A stretch of DNA of 64,000 nucleotides, from NCBI RefSeq assembly GCF_017303375.1, contig NZ_JAFKOH010000005.1:124001-188000 (forward strand). Reading direction: 5' to 3'. The notes beneath the pieces are model-generated. The model made no database searches and was not told the origin of the DNA. It was given only the letters and a program-made list of their open reading frames with translations. Source of the DNA: Bacillus sp. NTK074B (GTDB lineage: Bacteria > Bacillota > Bacilli > Bacillales > Bacillaceae_B). Below are positions 8,638 through 17,601 of this stretch, in pieces (the first letter of the stretch is position 1; each line of letters opens with the position of its first letter). The position numbers and the translations under genes were made by a program.

Positions 8638-8673
8638 GATCCAGCATTCTTTAAATAGGACCTTCATACCCAA

Positions 8674-8699
8674 AAGACCACCAGTTCCCCGGTGGTCTC
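8674..8699 (-). terminator. Terminator of hemY
   Basis: The hairpin GACCACC/GGTGGTC is followed by TTTTG on the minus strand, directly after the hemY stop. Confidence 0.7.
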
Positions 8700-8701
8700 A
8701 T

Positions 8702-10102
8702 TCATTTTAAATAATCCAGCACTTTACATACGGTCTTTTCCCCCTGACCGATACAATCGGGGATGCTTAACCCGTCATAAGAACTTCCGGCGATAAATAC
8801 CCCCGGGAGACTCTCTTCTGCTTCATCAATCATTTCCCGAATCCGCTCCCGGTGGCCAACCGTATATTGCGGCATGGAGTTTTTGTATCTGGAGACGATC
8901 GTGAAATCCGGTTGCCCCTCAATATCCATTATCTTACTCAAATCATCCATCACGATCTGCTCGATGTGATCATCAGATAAATCCACGATGGTTTCGTCAC
9001 CGGATTTACCCAGGTAGCCACGCAATAATGCTTTCCCATCCGGAGCCGTATGCGGCCACTTTTTATGCGTCCACGTCCCTGCAGTCAAAGAGTAATCGCT
9101 ATTTCTTGAGACGAGAAATTCTGTACCGGCGATATCTTTTTTAATGGCCTCTTGAGAGAAGCCCATTGCAACTGTAGCAACAGATGTAGCCGGCATGCTT
9201 TTTAAGAAAGATAAGAATGGATAGGATGAAAACATGGTTTGTAATACATGATGCGGGGTGGTGACGATAACGCTGTCTGCTTCCATCTGCTCCCCGTTTG
9301 TAAAGGTTATCGTATAATCATTTTGGACTTCTTTGTCTATACTGGTTACTTTCATGCTTTTGAATACTGTATTCGGTTCCAACCCTTCCTCCATGGCATC
9401 AATGAGGGATTCGAGCCCTCCAGTAAAGGTTAAAAAGTTCCCTTCTTCATTGGAAGTTGAACCTTGTCCGCTTTTTTTAATTCCGGCGATTAAGCTGCGA
9501 TGTTTCTGTTCTAGTTCATATAGTTGCGGGAATGTGGACATTAAGCTCAATTGATCGATATCCCCTGCGAAAATACCTGTTAAGAGAGGTTCAATTAAAT
9601 GGTCGACAACCTCATCTCCCATTCTCCTTCTGAAGAATCTTCCCAGGGACTGATCTTCACTTTCTTGTGAACGGGGAAGAATGAAATCAGCCGCAGCCCT
9701 CATTTTTCCTGATAGTGAAAATAAACTTGTTGTGATGAAAGGGGCGATTTGAGTTGGAATTCCTACGATTGATCCACCTGGTATGGGATACAGTTCACCA
9801 CCGGCTATTACATAGGACGTGCCCTTGCGATTTCGAACCAGGGTATTCTCTATTCCTAGTTTTTCCGCCAGGCGTGAGACTTCCGGTTTACTTGATAAAC
9901 AAGAGTCCGGTCCCTTTTCTATAACATAGCCGTCCTTCTTGAGGGTCTGGACCTTCCCCCCCAGTCGATGAGTGGCTTCAACAAGCTTCACTTCAATAGG
10001 AAGATTTCTTTCTTTAATTTCCTGTTGCAAATAATAAGCCGTGGTTAATCCGGTGATTCCCCCACCTATGACTACGACCTTTTTGGTTTGTTGTTCCAAC
10101 AC
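8702..10102 (-). CDS. hemY: Coproporphyrinogen III oxidase, FAD-dependent (HemY/CgoX)
   Basis: A soluble FAD enzyme of about 466 residues that oxidises coproporphyrinogen III to coproporphyrin III in the Gram-positive coproporphyrin-dependent haem pathway. The dinucleotide-binding motif GGGITGLTTAYYL is at the N-terminus, and the FAD-contacting C-terminus reads FIAGSSYDGLSIPDCIGQG. Domain order and length fit the family. GTG 10102 sits behind an AAGAAGG ribosome site and aligns best with known N-termini; ATG 10108 and TTG 10123 are in-frame alternatives. It is the last gene of hemE-hemH-hemY. Confidence 0.95.
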   Translation of the reverse strand: MLEQQTKKVVVIGGGITGLTTAYYLQQEIKERNLPIEVKLVEATHRLGGKVQTLKKDGYVIEKGPDSCLSSKPEVSRLAEKLGIENTLVRNRKGTSYVIAGGELYPIPGGSIVGIPTQIAPFITTSLFSLSGKMRAAADFILPRSQESEDQSLGRFFRRRMGDEVVDHLIEPLLTGIFAGDIDQLSLMSTFPQLYELEQKHRSLIAGIKKSGQGSTSNEEGNFLTFTGGLESLIDAMEEGLEPNTVFKSMKVTSIDKEVQNDYTITFTNGEQMEADSVIVTTPHHVLQTMFSSYPFLSFLKSMPATSVATVAMGFSQEAIKKDIAGTEFLVSRNSDYSLTAGTWTHKKWPHTAPDGKALLRGYLGKSGDETIVDLSDDHIEQIVMDDLSKIMDIEGQPDFTIVSRYKNSMPQYTVGHRERIREMIDEAEESLPGVFIAGSSYDGLSIPDCIGQGEKTVCKVLDYLK

Positions 10103-10148
10103 GTTCATCGCCTTCTTTAACAAATGATCTTTAATCCCACTAATAGAG

Positions 10149-10191
10149 AAGGACTAAAGCTGTGAGCGTGCACTCAATTGCTTCAGTCCTT
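10149..10191 (-). other. Intercistronic hairpin between hemH and hemY
   Basis: AAGGACTAAAGC and GCTTCAGTCCTT form an imperfect long stem in the 112-base gap. No T-run follows on the minus strand, so it may be an mRNA-processing or stability element rather than a terminator. Confidence 0.4.
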
Positions 10192-10214
10192 CCTGTGTAG
10201 CAAAAAAACGAAAA

Positions 10215-11147
10215 TTATTTAGTAAGATGTTTCAACACGACTTCTGCCATGGCATCAATGAATTCCGGTTTGGCATTTGGCATTTCAGGACGATAATAGG
10301 AAGCACCGATTTCATCTGTCACGACTTTACATTCATAATCATTGTCATAAAGAACTTCAAGATGATCAGCAACGAATCCTACAGGAGTGTATACAAAGGT
10401 CGTATACCCTTTCTCCTTATGAAGGTCCCTTGTTAGATCCTGCACGTCTGGTCCGATCCATGGATCCGGAGTATTTCCTTCACTTTGCCAGCCAACTGCG
10501 TATTCAGTCACACCTGCTCCCTCTGCAATCATTTTTGCTGTTTCCTCTAATTGCATCGGATAAGGATCACCTGATTGCAGGATGCGTTCAGGCAAGCTAT
10601 GAGCAGAAACGATCAGGACTGCTTTATTGCGCTCCTCATCAGCCATTCCCGCATAGGTTTCTTTTACACGATCAACCCAATATTGAATGAATTTTGGCTC
10701 ATCGTACCAGCTTTCAACAGAAGTAATGTTCGGACCACCCAATTTTTCAGCGGTTTCTTTCGCGCGTCCATTGTAGGATTTAACGCTGAATGTTGAGAAA
10801 TGTGGGGCGAGTACGATGGAGACGGCTTCATCAATACCGTCTTTATGCATTTGTTCCACGGCGTCTTCTACGAAAGGCTCGATATGCTTTAATCCTAAGT
10901 ACATTTTAAATTCGATGTCATCTTGAACCGTGTTCAGATGTTCTTCCAGGCTCTTCCCTTGATCGAGCGTGATTTTCGCCAGTGGTGATATTCCCCCGAT
11001 TGCTGCGTAGCGCCCACGTAAGTCTTCCAGTAGTTCATTTGAAGGGGCTCTTCCGTGGCGGATATGTGTATAGTAGCGTTCCAGATCTTCTTCTTTATAT
11101 GGCGTTCCATAAGCCATCACCAAAAGGCCCATTTTTTTCTTTGACAT
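10215..11147 (-). CDS. hemH: Coproporphyrin III ferrochelatase (HemH/CpfC)
   Basis: Inserts Fe2+ into coproporphyrin III to give coprohaem. The 310-residue length is typical of monomeric, soluble Firmicutes ferrochelatases. Visible family motifs include the N-terminal LLVMAYGTP, the catalytic-histidine segment [11 protein letters not shown], and the signature [19 protein letters not shown] 11147 follows a GAGGTGA ribosome site. It lies between hemE and hemY, as in B. subtilis. Confidence 0.96.
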   Translation of the reverse strand: MSKKKMGLLVMAYGTPYKEEDLERYYTHIRHGRAPSNELLEDLRGRYAAIGGISPLAKITLDQGKSLEEHLNTVQDDIEFKMYLGLKHIEPFVEDAVEQMHKDGIDEAVSIVLAPHFSTFSVKSYNGRAKETAEKLGGPNITSVESWYDEPKFIQYWVDRVKETYAGMADEERNKAVLIVSAHSLPERILQSGDPYPMQLEETAKMIAEGAGVTEYAVGWQSEGNTPDPWIGPDVQDLTRDLHKEKGYTTFVYTPVGFVADHLEVLYDNDYECKVVTDEIGASYYRPEMPNAKPEFIDAMAEVVLKHLTK

Positions 11148-11237
11148 CCCAATTCACCTCATTATCAGTATCATACATTCCATTATTGTGCCATGTTCTT
11201 CTGATAGAATCCATGTACGGGCACTCCTGAATGTGCT

Positions 11238-12269
11238 CTACCTGGCACTATATTCATGTACGAAGGCTGCCAAGCGCTTTAATGTATCAGGATTAACTTG
11301 CGGGAATACCCCATGCCCCAAGTTAAAGATATGACTTGGAAAATCCATGCCCTGATCCAGGATTTCTTTGGCTTTTTCTTCAATCACGTTCCACGGAGCC
11401 AGCAGTATGGCAGGATCAAGGTTCCCCATAACCGTTTTAGAGATGCCTCTGTCTCTTGCTTCTGCAACAGGCAATCTCCAATCCAGACCGACAACATCAA
11501 TCGGAAGATCGTGCCATTCATTTGCCAAGTGACTCGCGCCTACCCCAAACATAATCAAAGGTACGTTCTCTACCTTCAATTCATTAAAAATTCTTTCCAT
11601 GACTGGCTTGATGAACGTGCGATAATCCTGCACATTCAACGCACCGACCCAAGAATCAAATATTTGGAAAGCAGATGCCCCCGCATTGATTTGAGCTTTC
11701 GCGTACGTAACGGTCATGGCCGCCAGCTTATGCATTAAAGCAAACCAAGCTTGAGGTTCTGCATACATGAATGCTTTTGTTTTATTATAATTCTTGGAAG
11801 GGCCGCCTTCAATCATATAGCTTGCCATAGTAAAAGGCGCACCGGCAAAACCGATTAACGGAACGGATAACTGTTCTTGAGTGAGTAATTTAATCGTGTC
11901 CAATACATAAGGAACATCCTGTTCAGGATTGATTTCTCCCAGTTTTTCAACATCTGCTGTTGTTCGAATCGGGTTGTCTATGACAGGTCCGATACCTGAT
12001 TTGATTTCTACATCCACCCCAATTGAAGGAAGGGGTGACATGATATCCTTATAAAGAATTGCTGCATCGACGTCATATTGCTCGACGGGCAGTCTTGTGA
12101 CATATGCACAAAGTTCAGGTTGATGCGTAATTTCGAACAGAGAATATTTCTCCTTGATTTTACGGTATTCAGGTTGTGAACGTCCCGCTTGTCTCATATA
12201 CCAAACCGGAGTATAGTCCGTGTTTTCTCCCCTTGCCGCTCGTAAAAAAGTATCATTCATCAGTTTCAT
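11238..12269 (-). CDS. hemE: Uroporphyrinogen decarboxylase
   Basis: Decarboxylates the four acetate side chains of uroporphyrinogen III to give coproporphyrinogen III. The signature [16 protein letters not shown] is near the N-terminus, and [17 protein letters not shown] and [11 protein letters not shown] also match the family. The start chosen is ATG 12269 (343 residues), with an AAAGGTGG site upstream; the longer reading frame from ATG 12311 lacks a ribosome site and would add 14 residues not expected in the family. First gene of the hemEHY cluster. Confidence 0.95.
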   Translation of the reverse strand: MKLMNDTFLRAARGENTDYTPVWYMRQAGRSQPEYRKIKEKYSLFEITHQPELCAYVTRLPVEQYDVDAAILYKDIMSPLPSIGVDVEIKSGIGPVIDNPIRTTADVEKLGEINPEQDVPYVLDTIKLLTQEQLSVPLIGFAGAPFTMASYMIEGGPSKNYNKTKAFMYAEPQAWFALMHKLAAMTVTYAKAQINAGASAFQIFDSWVGALNVQDYRTFIKPVMERIFNELKVENVPLIMFGVGASHLANEWHDLPIDVVGLDWRLPVAEARDRGISKTVMGNLDPAILLAPWNVIEEKAKEILDQGMDFPSHIFNLGHGVFPQVNPDTLKRLAAFVHEYSAR

Positions 12270-12355
12270 ACCTTTGTTCGTCCACCTTTCTATGTAACTC
12301 ATTATTCCCATTGTAAACTAATATGAGTTGATTCTAAAATTGTCTTATTCTAATA

Positions 12356-12560
12356 GGCTGTTTTCGTAAATATTGTAGCTACAGAAGAAGCGAGTGATAG
12401 TTGAGTATAGCGAGAGGTGCTCGCTTTCCGCGGGGCGGGCGGTGAGCCTCCCCGGTCGCGTGCGGGGTCTCAAGATCCAGCTGCGGCATCTAGCCCCTCG
12501 GGATCGAACTGTCCCGCTATTCCTGCAGGAGTCGAGCACCCTTCCACTTCAATCGACTTT
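12356..12560 (+). repeat. Dispersed repeat, solitary left-half copy
   Basis: This begins with GGCTGTTTTCGTAAATATTG, the same end as the composite element at 13371. Its core (12416-12540) is bounded by GGTGCTCG/CGAGCACC and contains CTTTCCGCGGGGCG, GAGCCTCC and GGGGTCTCA blocks shared with the copies at 13432 and 24387. The nested palindromic module is reduced to a short remnant (TAGCCCCTCG). No right end or flanking duplication was found. It fills most of the 500-base gap between hemE and hmoB. Minus-strand open frames inside it are judged non-coding. Confidence 0.8.
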
Positions 12561-12821
12561 CGGTGTTTAAGCTTTTCAACGTAAAAATACATTTCAATAA
12601 TGGACAAACCCATACGAAAATATCTTATTAGATTGACCGTCCGAATTGTAACCCTTTTAAACTATAGACGTTTTAGGGAGAATTGTATAGCTATCATGGG
12701 AAAATGTCATAAATTTGCCGATTTTCGAGGAAGGAAGAAAAAATATCCATGAATGATGTTACATGAGATACAGAAAAGGGAAGAGTATAATAGAAGTGAC
12801 TAATTTATTGAGGTGATTTGG

Positions 12822-13328
12822 ATGAAATTATATATGACAACGGGTACACATGATTTTCTTCAAAAAATAATGGATCAGCATCCTGATGAAACAATGATGT
12901 TGATGCAGGGGGAAGATGCACTGCTTTTACATGAAACAAGCGGAGAAAGCGTATTTGAATCTCCTCGAAGCTATGAGATTGTCGATCAATCCGGCGCATT
13001 GGAAAGCAAAGGGTATGTTGTATTTAACAATATTCCTGTATCAGACGAAGGCAGACCGCTTTTTGAATATCGCTTTAAAAACCGTGCAGGATTAATTGAA
13101 GAAGCAGAAGGCTTTACAGCGATTCGTGTTCTTCGCCCTTTAGACAGTGATACATATATAATCATGACCCTGTGGGATGATGAAAGAAGTTTCCTTGGGT
13201 GGCAGGAATCCAAGCAATACGAGAATGCACATGCTAAGCGCGGTACAGAAGAAGGAATTGATAATCAAAAGGACATCTTTCCTCGTGCTTCCTATGTAAG
13301 TAAATATTACGTTTCCGGTCAATCCTGA
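12822..13328 (+). CDS. hmoB: Haem-degrading monooxygenase HmoB
   Basis: A 168-residue protein of the IsdG-like antibiotic-biosynthesis-monooxygenase (ABM) fold that opens the haem ring and releases iron. The C-terminal ABM half is well conserved (FKNRAGLIEEAEGF, then AIRVLRPLDSDTYIIMTLWD, then a final HAKRGT). The N-terminal half matches B. subtilis HmoB (YhgC) in layout. ATG 12822 follows an AGGTGA site; an upstream GTG-type frame is less likely. It lies beside the haem synthesis genes, divergent from hemE, and ends at a strong terminator. Confidence 0.92.
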   Translation: MKLYMTTGTHDFLQKIMDQHPDETMMLMQGEDALLLHETSGESVFESPRSYEIVDQSGALESKGYVVFNNIPVSDEGRPLFEYRFKNRAGLIEEAEGFTAIRVLRPLDSDTYIIMTLWDDERSFLGWQESKQYENAHAKRGTEEGIDNQKDIFPRASYVSKYYVSGQS

Positions 13329-13332
13329 AGAG

Positions 13333-13360
13333 AAAGCTGCCTGTTATCGGGCAGCTTTTT
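13333..13360 (+). terminator. Terminator of hmoB
   Basis: The hairpin AAGCTGCC/GGGCAGCTT is followed by TTTTT, 5 bases after the hmoB stop. Confidence 0.9.
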
Positions 13361-13370
13361 CATTTTTCAA

Positions 13371-14014
13371 GGCTGTTTTCGTAAATATTGTTGCTTTTGG
13401 ATGTAGCGAGTTGTGGTTGATTTCCGCTACAGGTGCTCGCTTTCCGCGGGGCTGGCGGTGAGCCTCCTCAGCTGCGGGGTCTCACCTGTCCAGCTACGGC
13501 GGCTAGCCCCTCGAGGTCATAAGCTAAATGGTCCAAGAAGGCAAAAGAACGCCTTCTTAGCCCATTCATCTTATGCTTGTCGGGGCTAATCAAGCCGCCT
13601 CCGCTTTTCGTACTGTCCAGCGTTTCCCGCAGGAGTCGAGCACCTGCAGCGAGAATCAACTGACGAAAAGTTTGACTATCACAAAGAAAAAGTGGAGATT
13701 GCGTATGCCACTGCTTTTTCATTCGTTGCAGTGACTGATTTTATTTAATATTCCAATACTCTTTTTAAACTGATGGTCACAAACCATTTTGCTAGTCACC
13801 TACTTACTACGTTAGAGGGTGAAGGGAACTGCGTAGACTCCTACGGAAAACGGGCTTGCTGAGACCCCGGAAGCGGTTTTTGCTGAGGAGGATCGGCCGA
13901 ACGTCCGTGGAAAGCGGGACTGTTCCCTTCACCCTCCTGCACCACAACTTAAAAGACAGAGCATTGTAAATCTTAGTTTGTATGCGAATAGCAACAATTT
14001 TTGCGAAAACAGCC
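13371..14014. mobile_element. 644-bp MITE-like composite element
   Basis: The ends are 25-bp inverted repeats with 23 matches (13371-13395 and 13990-14014), starting GGCTGTTTTCG. The 8-base sequence TTTTTCAA occurs immediately outside both ends (13363-13370 and 14015-14022), as expected for a target-site duplication. Inside are a left module (13432-13644, ends GGTGCTCG/CGAGCACC) with a nested palindrome (about 13490-13612), and an inverted right module (13815-13936). No credible gene is present. GG-starting ends and 8-base duplications resemble ISL3-family elements, so mobilisation in trans by such a transposase is an inference. Confidence 0.75.
13815..13936 (-). repeat. Right module of the composite element
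   Basis: This 122-bp block is closed by a perfect 15-bp inverted repeat (GAGGGTGAAGGGAAC). It carries in reverse the blocks found in the left module: GACTCC, GAGACCCC, GAGGAGG and GTGGAAAGCG. The copy at 24785-24905 has the same layout with a different but still self-complementary stem. Confidence 0.75.
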
Positions 14015-14127
14015 TTTTTCAATCTTTACAATTGCAGTGAAGGTGTACATACATAATTACAAATAATTAACAGTATACTTTATCGTATTGGTCACAGACA
14101 TCCTGTAATGAAAGGAGGGAAGTTCCA

Positions 14128-14703
14128 ATGAATCAAACATGTCTGCTTTTGCTTGACTTTCAAAAAGCTTTTAGAGACTCTTCATTAGGAAAACGAAACA
14201 ATCCGGATATGGAAAGAAACGCATATCAATTGCTTCAAGGTTGGAGAGAAAAAGGCTGGCCAGTTGTCCACGTGCAGCATTCTTCTTTCGATATGGAATC
14301 ACCATGGCATTCAAGTTCAGCAGGGTTCGATTTTATAGAAAATTTCCATCCTTCCAGGAATGAAAAACATATTATCAAGCATTTCACCAGCGCTTTTATC
14401 GATACAGATCTGGATTTATATTTAAAGCGTGAAAAGTTTGGATCTCTTGTTGTGATGGGGTTCACCACCAATCACGGTATATCCAGTACCGTTCGAATGG
14501 CTAATGACCTTGGGTATGGTGTCACAGTTCCTTATAATGCCACTGCATGCTTTGAAACATACTCGTTTGACGGTTCCCTATTTTCCGCTGAAATCGTTCA
14601 CGGCTTGACCCTGGCAAATCTTCACCATGAATTTGCCACCATCTCTTCCACTGAATCCCTGCTTTCATCGCGATTGAAATTGAGCAAGCCGGTTATTTTT
14701 TAA
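14128..14703 (+). CDS. Isochorismatase-family cysteine hydrolase
   Basis: A 191-residue member of the isochorismatase-like hydrolase superfamily (nicotinamidase, isochorismatase and others). The expected triad is present: Asp10 in LLLLDFQKAF, Lys84 in HIIKHFTSAF, and Cys141 in NATACFETYS. A typical GFTTNHGISSTVRMANDLGY segment precedes the cysteine. The GGAGGG ribosome site supports ATG 14128. It stands between two repeat-rich or intergenic stretches, so context does not tell the substrate. Confidence 0.88.
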   Translation: MNQTCLLLLDFQKAFRDSSLGKRNNPDMERNAYQLLQGWREKGWPVVHVQHSSFDMESPWHSSSAGFDFIENFHPSRNEKHIIKHFTSAFIDTDLDLYLKREKFGSLVVMGFTTNHGISSTVRMANDLGYGVTVPYNATACFETYSFDGSLFSAEIVHGLTLANLHHEFATISSTESLLSSRLKLSKPVIF

Positions 14704-14723
14704 TTTTCGAATCTGTTCTTGAA

Positions 14724-14777
14724 AGAAGGGGCTTAGTCAAGGGGAATGATATCATTTCCCTTGACTAAGCCCCTTCT
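14724..14777. terminator. Long near-perfect hairpin between convergent genes
   Basis: A 54-base inverted repeat with one mismatched pair (AGAAGGGGCTTAGTCAAGGG and its complement) is centred on GATATC. It lies between the hydrolase gene and liaR, where a terminator is expected, yet no T-run follows on either strand. Confidence 0.5.
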
Positions 14778-14809
14778 GCATTACGTAATGATTCATCAAC
14801 CAATACTGC

Positions 14810-15463
14810 CTACTCTTTCGTTTCCGACTTATACAATATACCGTTTCGATTTGCATAAATGGCTGCCTGGGTTCGATCTGCTACTCCAAGCTTGCTCAAA
14901 ATATTACTTACATGGGTCTTGACGGTCTTGATCCCGATAAATAATTCCTGAGAAATTTCCTGATTCGTCATCCCTTCCCCCAAGCATTTTAGAACATCCA
15001 TTTCCCTTGAGGTTAGATCTTCATGAGGCATCTTTTCCTGAGGACGAAAACGATTCATCATTTTATCGGCTACTTTTGACGCAATAACGGATTCACCTTT
15101 CACCGCTTTATAAACCGCTGCCGTTACTTCTTCCGCACTCGCAGTTTTCAATAAATAACTATGGGCACCCGCTTCAATGGCGGGAAACACTTTTTCATCA
15201 TCATAATAGCTTGTCAGGATAATAATCTTGCAGGATGGATGAAAGGATAGAATCTTCTTTGTAGCTTCAATTCCATTCCCATTCTCCATCAATAAATCCA
15301 TTAGTACTACATCAGGCATATAAAGCTTAGCAAGCTGGGCAGCTTCATTTCCACTCTTCGCTTCCCCTAGAAAATCAATTCGTTCTTCAGTCAACAAATA
15401 GGTTTTCATACCCAAGCGCACCATCTCGTGATCATCTACAATCATAACTCCTATCTTATCCAA
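14810..15463 (-). CDS. liaR: Response regulator LiaR (NarL/FixJ type)
   Basis: A 217-residue response regulator: receiver domain with phosphoacceptor Asp56 in DVVLMDLLMENG and the acidic pair near residue 10, then a LuxR-type helix-turn-helix (LTSREMDVLKCLGEGMTNQE, KTVKTHVSNILSKLGV). It is the output of the cell-envelope stress system with LiaS and LiaF. The start is TTG 15463, behind a GGGGGGAG ribosome site. It is third in liaF-liaS-liaR. Confidence 0.93.
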   Translation of the reverse strand: MDKIGVMIVDDHEMVRLGMKTYLLTEERIDFLGEAKSGNEAAQLAKLYMPDVVLMDLLMENGNGIEATKKILSFHPSCKIIILTSYYDDEKVFPAIEAGAHSYLLKTASAEEVTAAVYKAVKGESVIASKVADKMMNRFRPQEKMPHEDLTSREMDVLKCLGEGMTNQEISQELFIGIKTVKTHVSNILSKLGVADRTQAAIYANRNGILYKSETKE

Positions 15464-15482
15464 TTGCTCTCCCCCCTTTAAA

Positions 15483-16511
15483 TCAAACCGGAATCCGCAG
15501 ATCGATATACGTTCCCTCTTTTTCTTTAGATCGAATCTGAAATAATCCTCCTATTTCCTCAGCCCGTTCTCTCATCGTCTGAAGACCGTAGGAAGTCATC
15601 TTGCTTTCTTTCAAATCAAACCCTTTCCCGTTGTCACTTATGTACAATGTAATATATCCTCCCTTTTTCTCCGTAGCAATCCTCACCTTTGTCGCCTCAG
15701 AGTGACGAAGGATATTTGAAAGGCTCTCCTGGATAATCCTGAACATATGCGTTTCTGTCCCTTTCGACAGGTCTTCTATACCCTCGAGGGTGGCGTCGAT
15801 TTCGATCTGCGTTTTTTCCTTCAATTCCTTTATTAAGATGGATAACGCTTCAGCAAGGCTTTCACCTCTTAAATCAATGGGACGCAGATGAAGAAGAAGT
15901 GCCCTCATCTCACCTTGTGCTTTCCCTGCAATGTCAGCTACTTGCTTCACGATGATCGCCGCCTTTTCAGAATCTTTCCCGATACTTTTTTTGGCCGCGG
16001 AAGAAAGCATATTTAACGCAAATAATTGCTGACTGACGGAATCATGCAGATCCCTTGCAAGCCTTTGACGTTCTTCCATGACGGCAGCCTGATGAGCCTG
16101 ATCAGCAAGTTCTGATTTTTCATCGGCAAGCCTCTGAAGTGATTTCACCTGTTCCTGAATGAATACGGCCAGCTGGTTCAACTCATCCGATAAAATCCCA
16201 AGCTCATCATGTTCAAACCGATCCACCCTTGCGGAGAATTTCCCACTTCGGAGTAGCGTGACGAAGGTAGATATATCATCGACCCTGCCTTTGAACGTAT
16301 AACCTGTACGGAACCCGAAATAAATGCTTAACAGCAGTAGAATGATTCCCATCCATATGGTCATATAAATCGATAGTTCGAGGGATATACCCGGTTCCTC
16401 TGCAAAGTACAGATAGATTTGCAGTGATATAAAGCACAGCAGAATGGCCATGACGGACATCATTAAAAAACTTTTGAAGATCCAATTTCGAATATTTGAG
16501 GATTTTTCCAA
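15483..16511 (-). CDS. liaS: Sensor histidine kinase LiaS
   Basis: A 342-residue membrane kinase of the intramembrane-sensing type: two N-terminal membrane helices (about 11-33 and 44-66) with a short outside loop, a HAMP-like linker, HisKA_3 with His156 in RLARDLHDSVSQ, and HATPase with ISDNGKGFDL and GLQTMRERAEEIGG. It reports lipid-II cycle and membrane stress in relatives and phosphorylates LiaR. TTG 16511 follows GGAGGGAAG. It lies 32 bases after liaF. Confidence 0.93.
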   Translation of the reverse strand: MEKSSNIRNWIFKSFLMMSVMAILLCFISLQIYLYFAEEPGISLELSIYMTIWMGIILLLLSIYFGFRTGYTFKGRVDDISTFVTLLRSGKFSARVDRFEHDELGILSDELNQLAVFIQEQVKSLQRLADEKSELADQAHQAAVMEERQRLARDLHDSVSQQLFALNMLSSAAKKSIGKDSEKAAIIVKQVADIAGKAQGEMRALLLHLRPIDLRGESLAEALSILIKELKEKTQIEIDATLEGIEDLSKGTETHMFRIIQESLSNILRHSEATKVRIATEKKGGYITLYISDNGKGFDLKESKMTSYGLQTMRERAEEIGGLFQIRSKEKEGTYIDLRIPV

Positions 16512-16543
16512 GCTCTTCCCTCCTTATTCCGAATTCAATATGT

Positions 16544-17356
16544 TTAGATACGGGTAATCCGGATTGAACCGATTTTCACATCCACAGACAGCTTTATTTT
16601 TTTACTTGCCTCTTCATATTCCGGTGAACGGTAATACAATTCAGAACGTATATCGGCAGACTTCTGATCAAACAACTTTACATCCCCTACCTGGACCTTC
16701 AGGGTGATTTCCACCGGTACATTTTCCGGTATGATCATCTTTACATCACCTATCCACCCTTTGATGGCAATTGGTGTCTCCCCATCCGGGATGAAAGCCT
16801 TACTGAAATCGAAATAGTAATCTCCTATGGCGTTGTAAAGTCTCATATTTTCCAGGGGCCAGTTCGGTTCGGAAAACCGTATGTCACCGACGATAAATCC
16901 TCTGTTGATTTTATTTTTCTTCTGTAGGATCTTCTCTCCCAAAGGTTGATGTTCATCGTCTATTTCCGGGATTTCATCAAAGGGATAATCACTGCTTATA
17001 CTCACTTTGATCGGTTTATTCCTTACTACCCTGTGAATGGCGATGGCGATGATAAAAACCGGCCAAAGTTTCCACCAATTTTCATAATCGAAATGGACCA
17101 AATCATAGCCGTTCAGGATGATTAATGCCCCCAGCACCAGACTAAACAACCCGAATAATAGTTTACCGAAGCTTTTTTTCAAAAAGCTGTCCACTGACCA
17201 CTTCAAACCCATGAGTATTAACAAAATAGGAATAATATTGACAAATATCTGCGTTATTTCCAAGGAAATGACACCTATATTCAATAGTAATAAGAACAAC
17301 CCTATCACCATCAACATAAATGAGAAAAACCATTGTTTTCTTCCTTTATACCTCAT
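16544..17356 (-). CDS. liaF: LiaF, inhibitor of the LiaRS system
   Basis: A 270-residue membrane protein: four predicted helices in the first ~115 residues, then a cytoplasmic beta-rich domain (about 150-270; GFIVGDIRFSEPNWPLENM, then IAIKGWIGDVKMIIPENV). In B. subtilis LiaF keeps LiaS inactive without envelope stress. ATG 17356 follows AAGGTGGTG. It is first in the operon. The liaIHG genes found upstream in B. subtilis are absent here; a transporter gene lies divergently instead. Confidence 0.92.
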   Translation of the reverse strand: MRYKGRKQWFFSFMLMVIGLFLLLLNIGVISLEITQIFVNIIPILLILMGLKWSVDSFLKKSFGKLLFGLFSLVLGALIILNGYDLVHFDYENWWKLWPVFIIAIAIHRVVRNKPIKVSISSDYPFDEIPEIDDEHQPLGEKILQKKNKINRGFIVGDIRFSEPNWPLENMRLYNAIGDYYFDFSKAFIPDGETPIAIKGWIGDVKMIIPENVPVEITLKVQVGDVKLFDQKSADIRSELYYRSPEYEEASKKIKLSVDVKIGSIRITRI

Positions 17357-17601
17357 ACGAGCACCACCTTCATGTCACTTGTTAGATTCGCTATTGTCCT
17401 TTCTTATTCCTGTTATTCCTTCCATTATAAAATCATTTCCTCGGTCCTTTGAGGAGCACGGGCATGATTTCATCTCAGTCCACAGACCGAAAAATGTTTT
17501 TTTACTGAATCACACCTTCCCTCCCTTTTCATATTCTATAGTACAGATCAGGGCAAATGCCTAAGGTTTGAGGAAGGATATTTAGAGGAGGTTTTTTTCT
17601 G

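Noticed and set aside
11298..11738. 146-residue frame antisense to hemE
   Set aside because: Lies fully within hemE and shows no independent gene signal.
12345..12539. Minus-strand reading frame in a repeat
   Set aside because: Lies entirely in the dispersed repeat, has biased Arg-rich composition and no ribosome site.
13468..13722. Frame on the minus strand giving KHKMNGLRRRSFAFLDHLAY
   Set aside because: The same peptide recurs at 24290-24556 because both lie in copies of the same nucleotide repeat; length and ends differ, and no protein family is apparent.
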